Origin: Streptomyces kaniharaensis
GTDB lineage: Bacteria; Actinomycetota; Actinomycetes; Streptomycetales; Streptomycetaceae
Reading direction: 5' to 3'
NCBI RefSeq assembly: GCF_009569385.1
Contig: NZ_WBOF01000003.1
Span: 248,001 to 312,000, forward strand
DNA: 64,000 bases
A model generated the notes under the pieces. The model did no database searches, was not told where the DNA came from, and worked only from the letters and a program-made list of their open reading frames with translations. Numbering within the stretch: position 1 is the first letter of the stretch; the number at the start of each line of letters is the position of its first letter. The translations under genes and the position numbers were made by a program. Positions 7,777 through 14,606 of the stretch are shown here, one piece after another.

Positions 7777-8574
7777 ATGGAACCCATGAACAAGATCGCG
7801 TTTCTCGGGCTGGGCCGGATGGGTCTGCCGATGGCCCGTCGCCTCGCCGCCGCCGGCCTGCCGTTGACCGTCTGGAACCGCAGCCGGGCCCGGGCCGCCT
7901 CGGCGGGCCTGGCCTTCGAGGCGAGCCCGGCCGAGGCCGTCGCGGGTGCGGAGGTGGTCATCACGATGCTGTCCGATCCGGCGGCGGTGCAGGAGGTGGC
8001 CGGGCAGTTCCTGGAGCACCTGGCGCCGGGCGCGCTGTGGATCGACATGTCGTCCGTCGGACCGGAGACGGTGGCCGCCCTGCGTGACCGACTTCCGGAC
8101 GGGGTGGGCCTGGTGGACGCCCCGGTGCTGGGCAGCGTCGGCCCCGCCGCCACCGGCGACCTGGTCGTCTACGCGGGCGGTGAGCCGCAGGACCTGGACC
8201 GGGCGCAGCCGGTGCTGGAGCACCTGGGGCGGGTGCTGCGTTGCGGCGGGCCGGGTCTGGGCGCGGCGTTGAAGGTGGTGGTGATGGGCGCGGTCGTGGC
8301 CGGGGTGACGGTGGTGGGCGAGGCGCTGGCGGTGGCGGACGCGCTGGGTGTGCCGGAGGAGCTGGCGCTGGGCGCCCTGGGCGGCGGGCCGCTCGCGGGG
8401 GTGGTGGCCCGCGCCCGCAGTGAGGAGTCGGACTTCCCGGTGCGTCTGGCGGCCAAGGACCTCGCCCTGGGCGGCGGCGGTCCGGTGCTCACGGCGGCGC
8501 GTGAGGTGCTGCTGGCACACCCGGGCATCGCGGAGGAGGACCTGTCGCGGGTGGTCGCGGCGATCCGCGGCTGA
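7777..8574 (+). CDS. NAD(P)-dependent beta-hydroxyacid dehydrogenase/imine reductase-like oxidoreductase
   Basis: 265 residues from the ATG reading MEPMNKIAF. The N-terminal Rossmann fold shows FLGLGRMGLPMARRL, the dinucleotide-binding signature of the 3-hydroxyisobutyrate dehydrogenase superfamily. A motif resembling the substrate-binding loop (DAPVLGSVGPAATGDL, about residue 113) and the conserved lysine region GAALKVVVMGAV (about 160-170) follow. The protein is slightly shorter than the usual 290 residues. It is divergently transcribed from a LysR regulator, which probably controls it. The substrate (a beta-hydroxyacid, or an imine as in imine reductases) cannot be told from sequence. Confidence 0.8.
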   Translation: MEPMNKIAFLGLGRMGLPMARRLAAAGLPLTVWNRSRARAASAGLAFEASPAEAVAGAEVVITMLSDPAAVQEVAGQFLEHLAPGALWIDMSSVGPETVAALRDRLPDGVGLVDAPVLGSVGPAATGDLVVYAGGEPQDLDRAQPVLEHLGRVLRCGGPGLGAALKVVVMGAVVAGVTVVGEALAVADALGVPEELALGALGGGPLAGVVARARSEESDFPVRLAAKDLALGGGGPVLTAAREVLLAHPGIAEEDLSRVVAAIRG

Positions 8575-8588
8575 GCGCCTGCGGGGCG

Positions 8589-8621
8589 CCGGCCCGGGCC
8601 TGCTCGGCGGGCCCGGGCCGG
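8589..8621. terminator. convergent transcription terminator hairpin
   Basis: A perfect 12-bp GC-only stem (8589-8600 with 8610-8621) and a 9-nt loop lie between the stop of the dehydrogenase gene and the stop of the convergent alpha/beta hydrolase gene. Such U-less stems are common bidirectional terminators in Streptomyces. Confidence 0.7.
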
Positions 8622-8639
8622 TGGGTAGGCCCGGGCGGC

Positions 8640-9371
8640 TCAGCCGGCCGGGGTCTCCAGCCAGGCGATGGCATGGGCCCAGCTGGCGTGGGCGGGGTCG
8701 ATGACGTCGAAGTGGTCGGCGCCGGGGTGCTCGGCGTAGGCGACGCGGTCGTCGGCGGCCGTGGCGGCCTCAATGTAGGCGCGGCTGTGGGTGACGGGGA
8801 CGCGCTGGTCCCGGTCGCCGTGGACGACCAGGTACGGGCGGTGGAGCGGGAGGCGGTTCAGCGGGGAGGCGTCGCGGTAGGCGGCCGGGTCGTCCTCGTA
8901 CGGGCTGCCGATGAACAGCGGGGTCGCCCCCTCGCCCAGGCCCTCCGCCGCGCAGCGGGCCAGGTCGGTGATCGGGGCGAGCGCCACGGCGGAGCCCACG
9001 GCGCCGGCCTCCGCGGCCAGCAGGGCCAGCTGCCCGCCCGCGGAGTGCCCGACGGCCACCGACGGCAGGTCGGCGAGGTGCGGGCGAGCCCCGCGGACGG
9101 CGGCGACCGCGGCGAGGACGTCGGCGAGGGTCTGCGGCCAGCCCCCGCCGTCGTGGCCGGTGCGCCGGTACTCGACGTTGGCCACGCACCAGCCGCGCCC
9201 GGCCAGGTCGGCGGCGAGGGCGTCCATCAGGTGCAGGTCGTGGCGGTCGCGCCACCAGCCGCCGTGCACGCTCACCGCCAGGCCCCGGGCGGGCCGCCCG
9301 CCCTCGGGCTCCCACATCTGCGTGAACTGGCTCGGCGCGTCTCCGTAGCGCACGACCTCGCGTGTCTGCAT
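8640..9371 (-). CDS. alpha/beta hydrolase (esterase/kynurenine formamidase-like)
   Basis: 243 residues from the ATG at 9371, preceded by GAGGGATCAG. Alpha/beta-hydrolase features: oxyanion motif HGGWWRDRHD (about residue 36), nucleophile elbow GHSAGGQ (Ser about 108), an acid residue in VHGDRDQRVP and a catalytic His in GADHFDV near the C-terminus. The HGGWW oxyanion and overall length resemble the BD-FAE/kynurenine formamidase-type esterases. It is convergent with the oxidoreductase gene, with a terminator between them. The substrate is unknown. Confidence 0.8.
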   Translation of the reverse strand: MQTREVVRYGDAPSQFTQMWEPEGGRPARGLAVSVHGGWWRDRHDLHLMDALAADLAGRGWCVANVEYRRTGHDGGGWPQTLADVLAAVAAVRGARPHLADLPSVAVGHSAGGQLALLAAEAGAVGSAVALAPITDLARCAAEGLGEGATPLFIGSPYEDDPAAYRDASPLNRLPLHRPYLVVHGDRDQRVPVTHSRAYIEAATAADDRVAYAEHPGADHFDVIDPAHASWAHAIAWLETPAG

Positions 9372-9634
9372 CTGATCCCTCACACAGGTAGGCGGCTCCC
9401 GGCGCGCTCCGGGTGCGCGGCGTCCGGCGACGTTAGCCGACGGCGCCCGCCGCCGCCACCGGGTCCGCGCCGGCACAGCTGCATGGCGGGGCCGGTCGGC
9501 CGCGCGGCCGGGCGGATTGTGCGCCCGAGCCGATCACCCCGTAGCGTCGTCGTCGCACACCGCGCGGCCGGTCGCATCGGCCGCCGGGCACAGGAGCGTT
9601 GGGGGAAAGCAGCAGCCATGCAGGAGTTCCGGTC

Positions 9635-10459
9635 ATGACGCGCGGGCGCCGCCCGGTCCGGGGTGCGGCGGTGCTGGGGCTGGCGGCGGTGCTGCTGGCG
9701 GCGACCGCCGGCTGCGGCCCGTCGGCCTCCCAGTCCCGCCCCGAGGACACCGCCGGGGCGGCCGCCCCGGCCGCCGTCGACCCGTCCCACCCCCTCGCCG
9801 TCGTCTACCGCGGCCCCGCCGCCTGCGACGGCTGCCCCGAGGCCGCGCAGGACCTGCTGGAACGCAACCACTTCACCGTCCGCTTCATCGGCCCCGACGA
9901 GCCGCTGCACTTCGGCCCCGGCGCCCTGGCCGGCGCCGCCCTGTACGTCCAGCCGGGCGGCACCAACGGCCAGGAGGTGACCACCGCCTGGAACCTGCTG
10001 CGCCACGAAAGCGGCTTCCGCCCCGAACTCGTCCGCGACTACGTCCGCGGCGGCGGCCGCTACCTGGGCCTGTGCATGGGCGGCTACCTGGCCGGCAACC
10101 CCGGCTACGACCTCCTGCCCGGCGACTCCGGCGAGTACATCAAGACCGACGGCGCGAGCGTCACCGACGAGCAGGACCACCTCGTCCCCGTCACCTGGCG
10201 CGGCCAGCCCCAGCCCATGTACTTCCAGGACGGCCCCTACTTCGACGTCGACGCCCCCGGCGCCGACGTCCTGGCCCGCTACACCAACGACCGCATCGCC
10301 GCCGTCGTCGCCCCCTACGGCACCGGCCGCGTCGCCGTCAGCGGCCCCCACCCCGAGGCCCCCGCCGACTGGTACGCCGGCTACCACCTGACCGACGTCT
10401 CCCAGACCGGCCTGAGCCTTGGCGACGACCTGCTCCGCACCCTGATGCAGGCGTCTTGA
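9635..10459 (+). CDS. lipoprotein with BPL-N / glutamine-amidotransferase-like domain
   Basis: 274 residues. The signal sequence with lipobox ATAGC places the lipidated Cys near residue 28. The remainder has a class I glutamine-amidotransferase-like fold of the biotin-protein-ligase N-terminal (BPL-N) type: VQPGGTNGQEV and the cysteine elbow YLGLCMGGYLAGN, where Cys lies in a G-x-C-x-G-G turn. The ATG at 9635 has an AGGAG site at good spacing. It stands alone between divergent and convergent neighbours. The enzymatic activity of these exported BPL-N lipoproteins is not established. Confidence 0.75.
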   Translation: MTRGRRPVRGAAVLGLAAVLLAATAGCGPSASQSRPEDTAGAAAPAAVDPSHPLAVVYRGPAACDGCPEAAQDLLERNHFTVRFIGPDEPLHFGPGALAGAALYVQPGGTNGQEVTTAWNLLRHESGFRPELVRDYVRGGGRYLGLCMGGYLAGNPGYDLLPGDSGEYIKTDGASVTDEQDHLVPVTWRGQPQPMYFQDGPYFDVDAPGADVLARYTNDRIAAVVAPYGTGRVAVSGPHPEAPADWYAGYHLTDVSQTGLSLGDDLLRTLMQAS

Positions 10460-10507
10460 CGAGCGCCCTCGTCGTCCGCGTCCCCGAGGCCGAGCCCGGA
10501 CAGCGCC

Positions 10508-10544
10508 GCGCCCCTGTACCGGCGCGCGGCCGGCACAGGGGCGC
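10508..10544. terminator. terminator hairpin between BPL-N lipoprotein and DUF397 genes
   Basis: A 10-bp perfect stem (10508-10517 with 10535-10544), extended inside by CCGG/CCGG pairing, lies between two convergent stop codons. It probably serves as a bidirectional terminator. Confidence 0.65.
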
Positions 10545-10564
10545 TCTCGCCTGCTGGGGAGGTG

Positions 10565-10768
10565 TCAGACGGTGCCGAACTCGCCGGCCCGGACCGACGT
10601 GACGAACGCCGACCAGGCGTCCGCCGCGAAGACCAGCACCGGCCCGTGGGGGTCCTTGGAGTCACGCACGGGAACGGTGTCGGGCAGCCCGTCCGCCACC
10701 TCGACGCATTGCCCCTGCTGGGCGGTGTACGAGCTGGTGCGCCACGTGGCGCCGCTCAGGTCATCCAT
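10565..10768 (-). CDS. DUF397 protein
   Basis: 67 residues with the family pattern: W-R-T-S-S-Y near the start, CVEVADG and then VPVRDSKDPHGPVLVF, ending in AFVTSVRAGEF. DUF397 proteins are small actinobacterial partners of XRE/DUF5753 regulators; some pairs affect development and antibiotic production. The start ATG at 10768 overlaps the end of the upstream regulator gene by 8 nt, so the two are translated together. Confidence 0.9.
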   Translation of the reverse strand: MDDLSGATWRTSSYTAQQGQCVEVADGLPDTVPVRDSKDPHGPVLVFAADAWSAFVTSVRAGEFGTV

Positions 10769-11597
10769 GCTCAATCCCTCTTCGCACGTCTCGAATGAAC
10801 TCGACGCTCGCCGCCCGCGGCAACGCCTCGACCTGTAGTTGATCGTACTCATTTGCCCACTCCGCCAAGGTATCCGGCTCACGCTCCAGGAACCCCCGCT
10901 TCTGGGTCTCGCTATAGCCAACCATGGCCCTGTTCGGCATGGTCAGCAACGTCATCGGGTGAGCGAACGGCCGGTTCTCACCGAGCGAGAAGGGGCTGAC
11001 CTGGAGAATGACCCTCGGCTGCGCGGCAAGCGCCTCCAGATGCAGGAGCTGCTCGATCATCACCTCCCGGTCCCCTATGGATCGCCGCAGGCATCCCTCG
11101 TCCATGACGGCGTGTAAGAGAGGTGCCGGGTCCTTCTCCGCGAGGCACTTCTGCCTGCGCAGCAGAACGGCCGTCCGCTCGTCGGCCTGCTGCCGGGTCG
11201 AGGCGCCCCGGCGCACCAACGCCCCCTGATAGGCGCACACGTAGGCGGGGATCTGGAGAAGACCCGGAATGATGTTGATCTCGAACAGGCGCAGCGCCAC
11301 GGCCTCGGCCTCACTGCGCAGGTACTCCTCGAACCCCTCGAACAGGACGCCCCGTCGAGACCTGCGCCACATCCGTTCGAAGCGCCCGGGCGTTCCGAAC
11401 GCCAGGTCAATCCTTCTGGCCAAGAGAAGAGTTGGAGGCTTGCGATCGGTTTCGACGGCCGACACATGGACACCCGAGTACCCGATCCGCTCCGCCAGGC
11501 CCTCCTGCGTCCACCCATGGTCCATGCGAGCCGCGCGTAGACACACGCCGAACTCGGCAGTACGCGAGGCGTCGGGGTCGAGTTCCTTGCGGTTCAT
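10761..11597 (-). CDS. XRE-family regulator with DUF5753 domain
   Basis: 278 residues from the ATG reading MNRKELD; a TTG 33 nt further upstream is an alternative start. The HTH (WTQEGLAERIGYSGVHVSAVE, about residues 29-49) is followed by the DUF5753 domain (NIIPGLLQIPAYV, QKCLAEKD, ENRPFAHPMTLLTMPN). The gene overlaps a DUF397 gene, the standard two-gene module in streptomycetes. It resembles the pair at 26502-27535 of this window throughout. The effector is unknown. Confidence 0.9.
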   Translation of the reverse strand: MNRKELDPDASRTAEFGVCLRAARMDHGWTQEGLAERIGYSGVHVSAVETDRKPPTLLLARRIDLAFGTPGRFERMWRRSRRGVLFEGFEEYLRSEAEAVALRLFEINIIPGLLQIPAYVCAYQGALVRRGASTRQQADERTAVLLRRQKCLAEKDPAPLLHAVMDEGCLRRSIGDREVMIEQLLHLEALAAQPRVILQVSPFSLGENRPFAHPMTLLTMPNRAMVGYSETQKRGFLEREPDTLAEWANEYDQLQVEALPRAASVEFIRDVRRGIEHG

Positions 11598-11703
11598 GAT
11601 CGCCGGTGACTCTTCCTTCCTGATCGACAAGTTGAAGAGCCTCCGAGCGTAGAGGACAGTTGGCTGCCGCGGGTCGTCATTGCACTACGGAGTGGAGCGA
11701 ACG

Positions 11704-11982
11704 TTGGCGCGCCAGAGATCACCCAAGTCCCCGGCCGGCAGGCCGTATCGCCCGCGGGTCGGCGAGATCGTCAAGGACCGCGCCACCGGCCGGCTCGGCG
11801 CCTACATGGGCGAAGTGCGCGGGGAGTACTACCTCCGCCGGCCCGAGGGCGGCATCGAGTGGTCGGCCAGGCCCGCCGATGTCGAATGCCTCCCGGGCGA
11901 ACACCCGACGGTGGCCATCGTCTCGGTGCCGTCCGAGCCCCGCACGTCGGGTCGCTACCGCGCCGGCGGACCAACCGGTTGA
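11704..11982 (+). CDS. small conserved hypothetical protein
   Basis: 92 residues from TTG at 11704, which has GGAG 7 nt upstream. The core RVGEIVKDRATGRLGAYMGE, then YYLRRPEGGIEWSA and a C-terminal Pro-rich part, matches a family of short streptomycete proteins often found divergent from XRE/DUF397 modules, as here. No catalytic motif is visible. The function is unknown; linkage suggests control by the neighbouring regulator. Confidence 0.65.
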   Translation: MARQRSPKSPAGRPYRPRVGEIVKDRATGRLGAYMGEVRGEYYLRRPEGGIEWSARPADVECLPGEHPTVAIVSVPSEPRTSGRYRAGGPTG

Positions 11983-12102
11983 ACCTTCCGCCGGACGTCG
12001 GACGCCCGGCCCGGCCGCCCGCCAGTACGGCCAGGTCGGGCCCACCCGCTGGGGCCTCGAAGCTCGGCGCGACTGCGGGAGGCCCCTAAGGGACAAGAGG
12101 AC

Positions 12103-12146
12103 GCCCCGCCGCCCGGCAGCCTGTGTGGCGACCGGGGCGGCGGGGC
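12103..12146. terminator. terminator hairpin between convergent genes
   Basis: GC-rich arms at 12103-12116 and 12132-12146 pair over 14-15 bp with one bulged base. The hairpin lies 120 nt after the small hypothetical gene and 120 nt before the stop of the convergent FG-GAP protein gene, so it can serve both. Confidence 0.6.
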
Positions 12147-12267
12147 GGATGTGGTCCGGGATCAGCTGGGGGACGTGGCGGGGCGAGTTCTGGACACCGT
12201 CGGTGTCGGAGTTGCTGACCGGCCAGCGCGGTAGGCGGCCGCAGGTGCAGGATCGCCGCTCAGTGGG

Positions 12268-13761
12268 TCAGAAGAGCTGGATGGCGTTCCAGTCCCAGTT
12301 GGCGCCGGCGGGAACGGACTTGGGAGAGCTCTGGAAACCGGTGATGTGACCACTGGCGTCGGCAAGACCAGTGAAGAAGCCGATCGAACCGTCGGCACGC
12401 CGGTAGAGCATGGCAAGGTCAGTACGACCGTCACCGTTGAAATCTCCCGCAACCAGCTTCATCGAGTTACGGTCCCAACCGCCACCGGGCGGGACGACAT
12501 AGCCGCTCGTGAACTCGCCCAACTGACCGCTGACATCGGTCAGCGAGGTGAAGAAACCGATCGAACCGTCGGCGTGGTAGTACGCCATGATGACATCGTC
12601 ACGACCGTCGCCGTTGGCATCGCCGGAGAAGAGCTGGATGGCGTTCCAGTCCCAGTTGGCGCCGGCGGGAACGGACTTGGGAGAGCTCTGGAAACCGGTG
12701 ATGTGACCACTGGCGTCGGCAAGACCAGTGAAGAAGCCGATCGAACCGTCGGCACGCCGGTAGAGCATGGCAAGGTCAGTACGACCGTCACCGTTGAAAT
12801 CTCCCGCGACCAGCTTCATCGAGTTACGGTCCCAACCGCCACCGGGCGGGACGACATAGCCGCTCGTGAACTCGCCCAACTGACCGCTGGTATCGGTCAG
12901 CGAGGTGAAGAAACCGATCGAACCGTCGGCGTGGTAGTACGCCATGAGCCCGTCGGCCCGCCCGTCACCATTGGCATCGCCGCGCACACTTCGACGGTGG
13001 ACGACACCGTTGACCCATGCGGCCACGTCGTCGACCCGCGCGCTGGACGCGCCGGTGCGTGTCTCGGGGCTGCCCAGGCACCCGCCCTGCCAGGAACGGG
13101 AGGCGACGGCGACGAGTTCGGCCCGGCCGTTGGTCTCGCGGACGGCGGGGGCGCCGGTGTCGCCCTTGCAGATCGCCGCGCCGGCGATGCCGGTGGTGTC
13201 GATGCCACCGGGCGCGACCGCATCCAGGGTGAACATGCCCGAGTGGAGCTTGGCCGGCAGCCACTCGTCCTTGGTGCGCCCGTACCCGGGCACCCGCAGC
13301 TTCTCACCCGCCGTCGGCGCCGTTGTCGCCACCGCGAGCGGGGCGATGCCGTCGACCGGCGTGGCCAGGCGGGCCAGCACCAGGTCGCGATCCTGACGCG
13401 GCACCAGCTCGGTCACGCCGACCTCCCGGCCGGCGGCCGTTCCGGTCAGGTCGGTGCGCCCGATGGTGGCGATGGTCTTCCACCTCGGCGCCCCGGCAGC
13501 GAGCGCCTGCGGCTGGGCGGGGTCATCGGCGAAGCAACTCGCGGCGGTTATCACCCAGTTGCGGTCCACCAGTGCACCAGTGCAGGTGCGGAAGGTGTCG
13601 CCGATGGTCAGCTTGGCTGTGAACGCGTACGCCCCGTCGGTGGCCGCGTCCCCGACGACGGCGCCGGCCGGGACGGTGGAGAAGAGGGTCAGCGCGCCGA
13701 CAGCCGCAGCCGCAGTCAGCGCGCCCACCCGACGGGAGCGGGACGAAGTTCTGTGAAGCAT
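12268..13761 (-). CDS. secreted trypsin-like pseudoprotease with FG-GAP repeats
   Basis: 497 residues from the ATG reading MLHRTSSRS, with a signal peptide to about residue 33. The S1 (trypsin) fold follows (about 35-255), but the catalytic His motif reads VITAASCF instead of TAAHC and the Ser motif reads GDTGAPAV instead of GDSGGP. Two of three triad residues are therefore replaced (His to Ser, Ser to Thr), while the Asp motif DLVLARL remains. The C-terminal half consists of FG-GAP/VCBS repeats (GDANGDGRADGLMAYY, GDFNGDGRTDLAMLY), calcium-binding beta-propeller blades. The protein is likely a secreted binding protein, not a protease. It lies 40 nt after the small secreted-protein gene, in the same operon. 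Confidence 0.85.
   Translation of the reverse strand: MLHRTSSRSRRVGALTAAAAVGALTLFSTVPAGAVVGDAATDGAYAFTAKLTIGDTFRTCTGALVDRNWVITAASCFADDPAQPQALAAGAPRWKTIATIGRTDLTGTAAGREVGVTELVPRQDRDLVLARLATPVDGIAPLAVATTAPTAGEKLRVPGYGRTKDEWLPAKLHSGMFTLDAVAPGGIDTTGIAGAAICKGDTGAPAVRETNGRAELVAVASRSWQGGCLGSPETRTGASSARVDDVAAWVNGVVHRRSVRGDANGDGRADGLMAYYHADGSIGFFTSLTDTSGQLGEFTSGYVVPPGGGWDRNSMKLVAGDFNGDGRTDLAMLYRRADGSIGFFTGLADASGHITGFQSSPKSVPAGANWDWNAIQLFSGDANGDGRDDVIMAYYHADGSIGFFTSLTDVSGQLGEFTSGYVVPPGGGWDRNSMKLVAGDFNGDGRTDLAMLYRRADGSIGFFTGLADASGHITGFQSSPKSVPAGANWDWNAIQLF
12271..12948. repeat. near-identical 357-bp-period tandem repeat in the FG-GAP region
   Basis: The block starting at 12271 recurs at 12628 with only a few base differences over about 320 bp (for example ACA versus GTA in a Ser/Thr-Asp-Val/Thr turn). 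It encodes two 119-residue units of two FG-GAP blades each. Such low divergence at third positions points to a recent duplication or gene conversion. Confidence 0.9.
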
Positions 13762-13801
13762 TGCTCGAATCCTGTCGTTGAGTTGGGCCCGAGTGTCCGG
13801 C

Positions 13802-14329
13802 TCAGCCGGTGACACGCAGTTCGACGAGGACGGAGCGCTTTCCGCCGGGCAGGCTTTCACCGACGGGCGCGGTTGAGTTCGGGCTGACGTCGACCTTCTT
13901 CTCCTCGCCGCCCGCGACCAGCCTGGCGCTGACGGCGCGTTCCTCGGTCCAGATGCCGTAGACGTCCGGCAGCTCCATGGCAAGGTAGCCGCTCGTGCCG
14001 GAGACGGTGAAGCAGTAGCCGCGCTTGTCGAGTCGGGACTCGATGAAGATCTCGTTCGATGCCTGACAGTCGGTCGGCACGCTGTTGTCCGGGCCCTCCT
14101 TGAGCCGGATGTGCCCGTCGCCCTGCTTCAGCGAGATCTTCCGTTCTTTGAAGATGCGGTCGGCCCCGGGGTGCTGGAAGTCCTCGACGGCGGAGGGCAT
14201 GGCGGCGTCCGCCGATGCCGCGCCGGAGGCGGCCTGTGCGGTCGTGAGGGACGCGAATCCGATGCCTGCCGCAGTCAAGGCGCCGACGGCACAGGCCAGA
14301 ACTGCCGTCCGGGAGCGGGATATCAGCAC
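13802..14329 (-). CDS. secreted hypothetical protein
   Basis: 175 residues beginning GTG CTG ATA (MLISRSRTAV). A signal peptide ends near TTAQA-ASGAAS. The mature protein has two cysteines (PTDCQAS and RGYCFTVSG) about 29 residues apart, suited to a disulfide, and ends in a beta-strand-like GKRSVLVELRVTG. It has an AGGAAGAAGGG ribosome-binding site and is the first gene of a two-gene operon with the trypsin-like pseudoprotease. I do not recognise the family. A shared extracellular complex with the downstream protein is an inference from the operon only. Confidence 0.75.
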   Translation of the reverse strand: MLISRSRTAVLACAVGALTAAGIGFASLTTAQAASGAASADAAMPSAVEDFQHPGADRIFKERKISLKQGDGHIRLKEGPDNSVPTDCQASNEIFIESRLDKRGYCFTVSGTSGYLAMELPDVYGIWTEERAVSARLVAGGEEKKVDVSPNSTAPVGESLPGGKRSVLVELRVTG

Positions 14330-14379
14330 GGGTGGACCCTTCTTCCTGATGCTGCATCAACACAGCTTGTTGAGTGACT

Positions 14380-14409
14380 GCATGACTACTACTCACGAGT
14401 AAGTCATGC
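14380..14409. promoter_or_regulatory. nested inverted repeat in divergent promoter region
   Basis: Outer arms GCATGACT (14380-14387) and AGTCATGC (14402-14409) enclose inner arms TACTC and GAGTA. The element lies between the secreted-protein operon and the large polymorphic toxin gene, in an AT-richer stretch that includes TAAGAT. It fits a dimeric repressor operator controlling both divergent units, though no regulator gene is adjacent. Confidence 0.45.
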
Positions 14410-14606
14410 GTAAGATAGCAGCAATCACTCGCCTGCGAACCAATCGCCGTTCGCACGGGATCAACTTTGCGGCGAGCTGCGACAAGGACATTCCCGCGAC
14501 CGGATCGCGTGGTCACGAATGTCCCTCGCGCGTCCGTGTGCGGTGCCAGGGCGCCAGGTGATCCGGGACGCGCGATGACGCATGTCCCAAGAGAGAGGAA
14601 TGTCTT

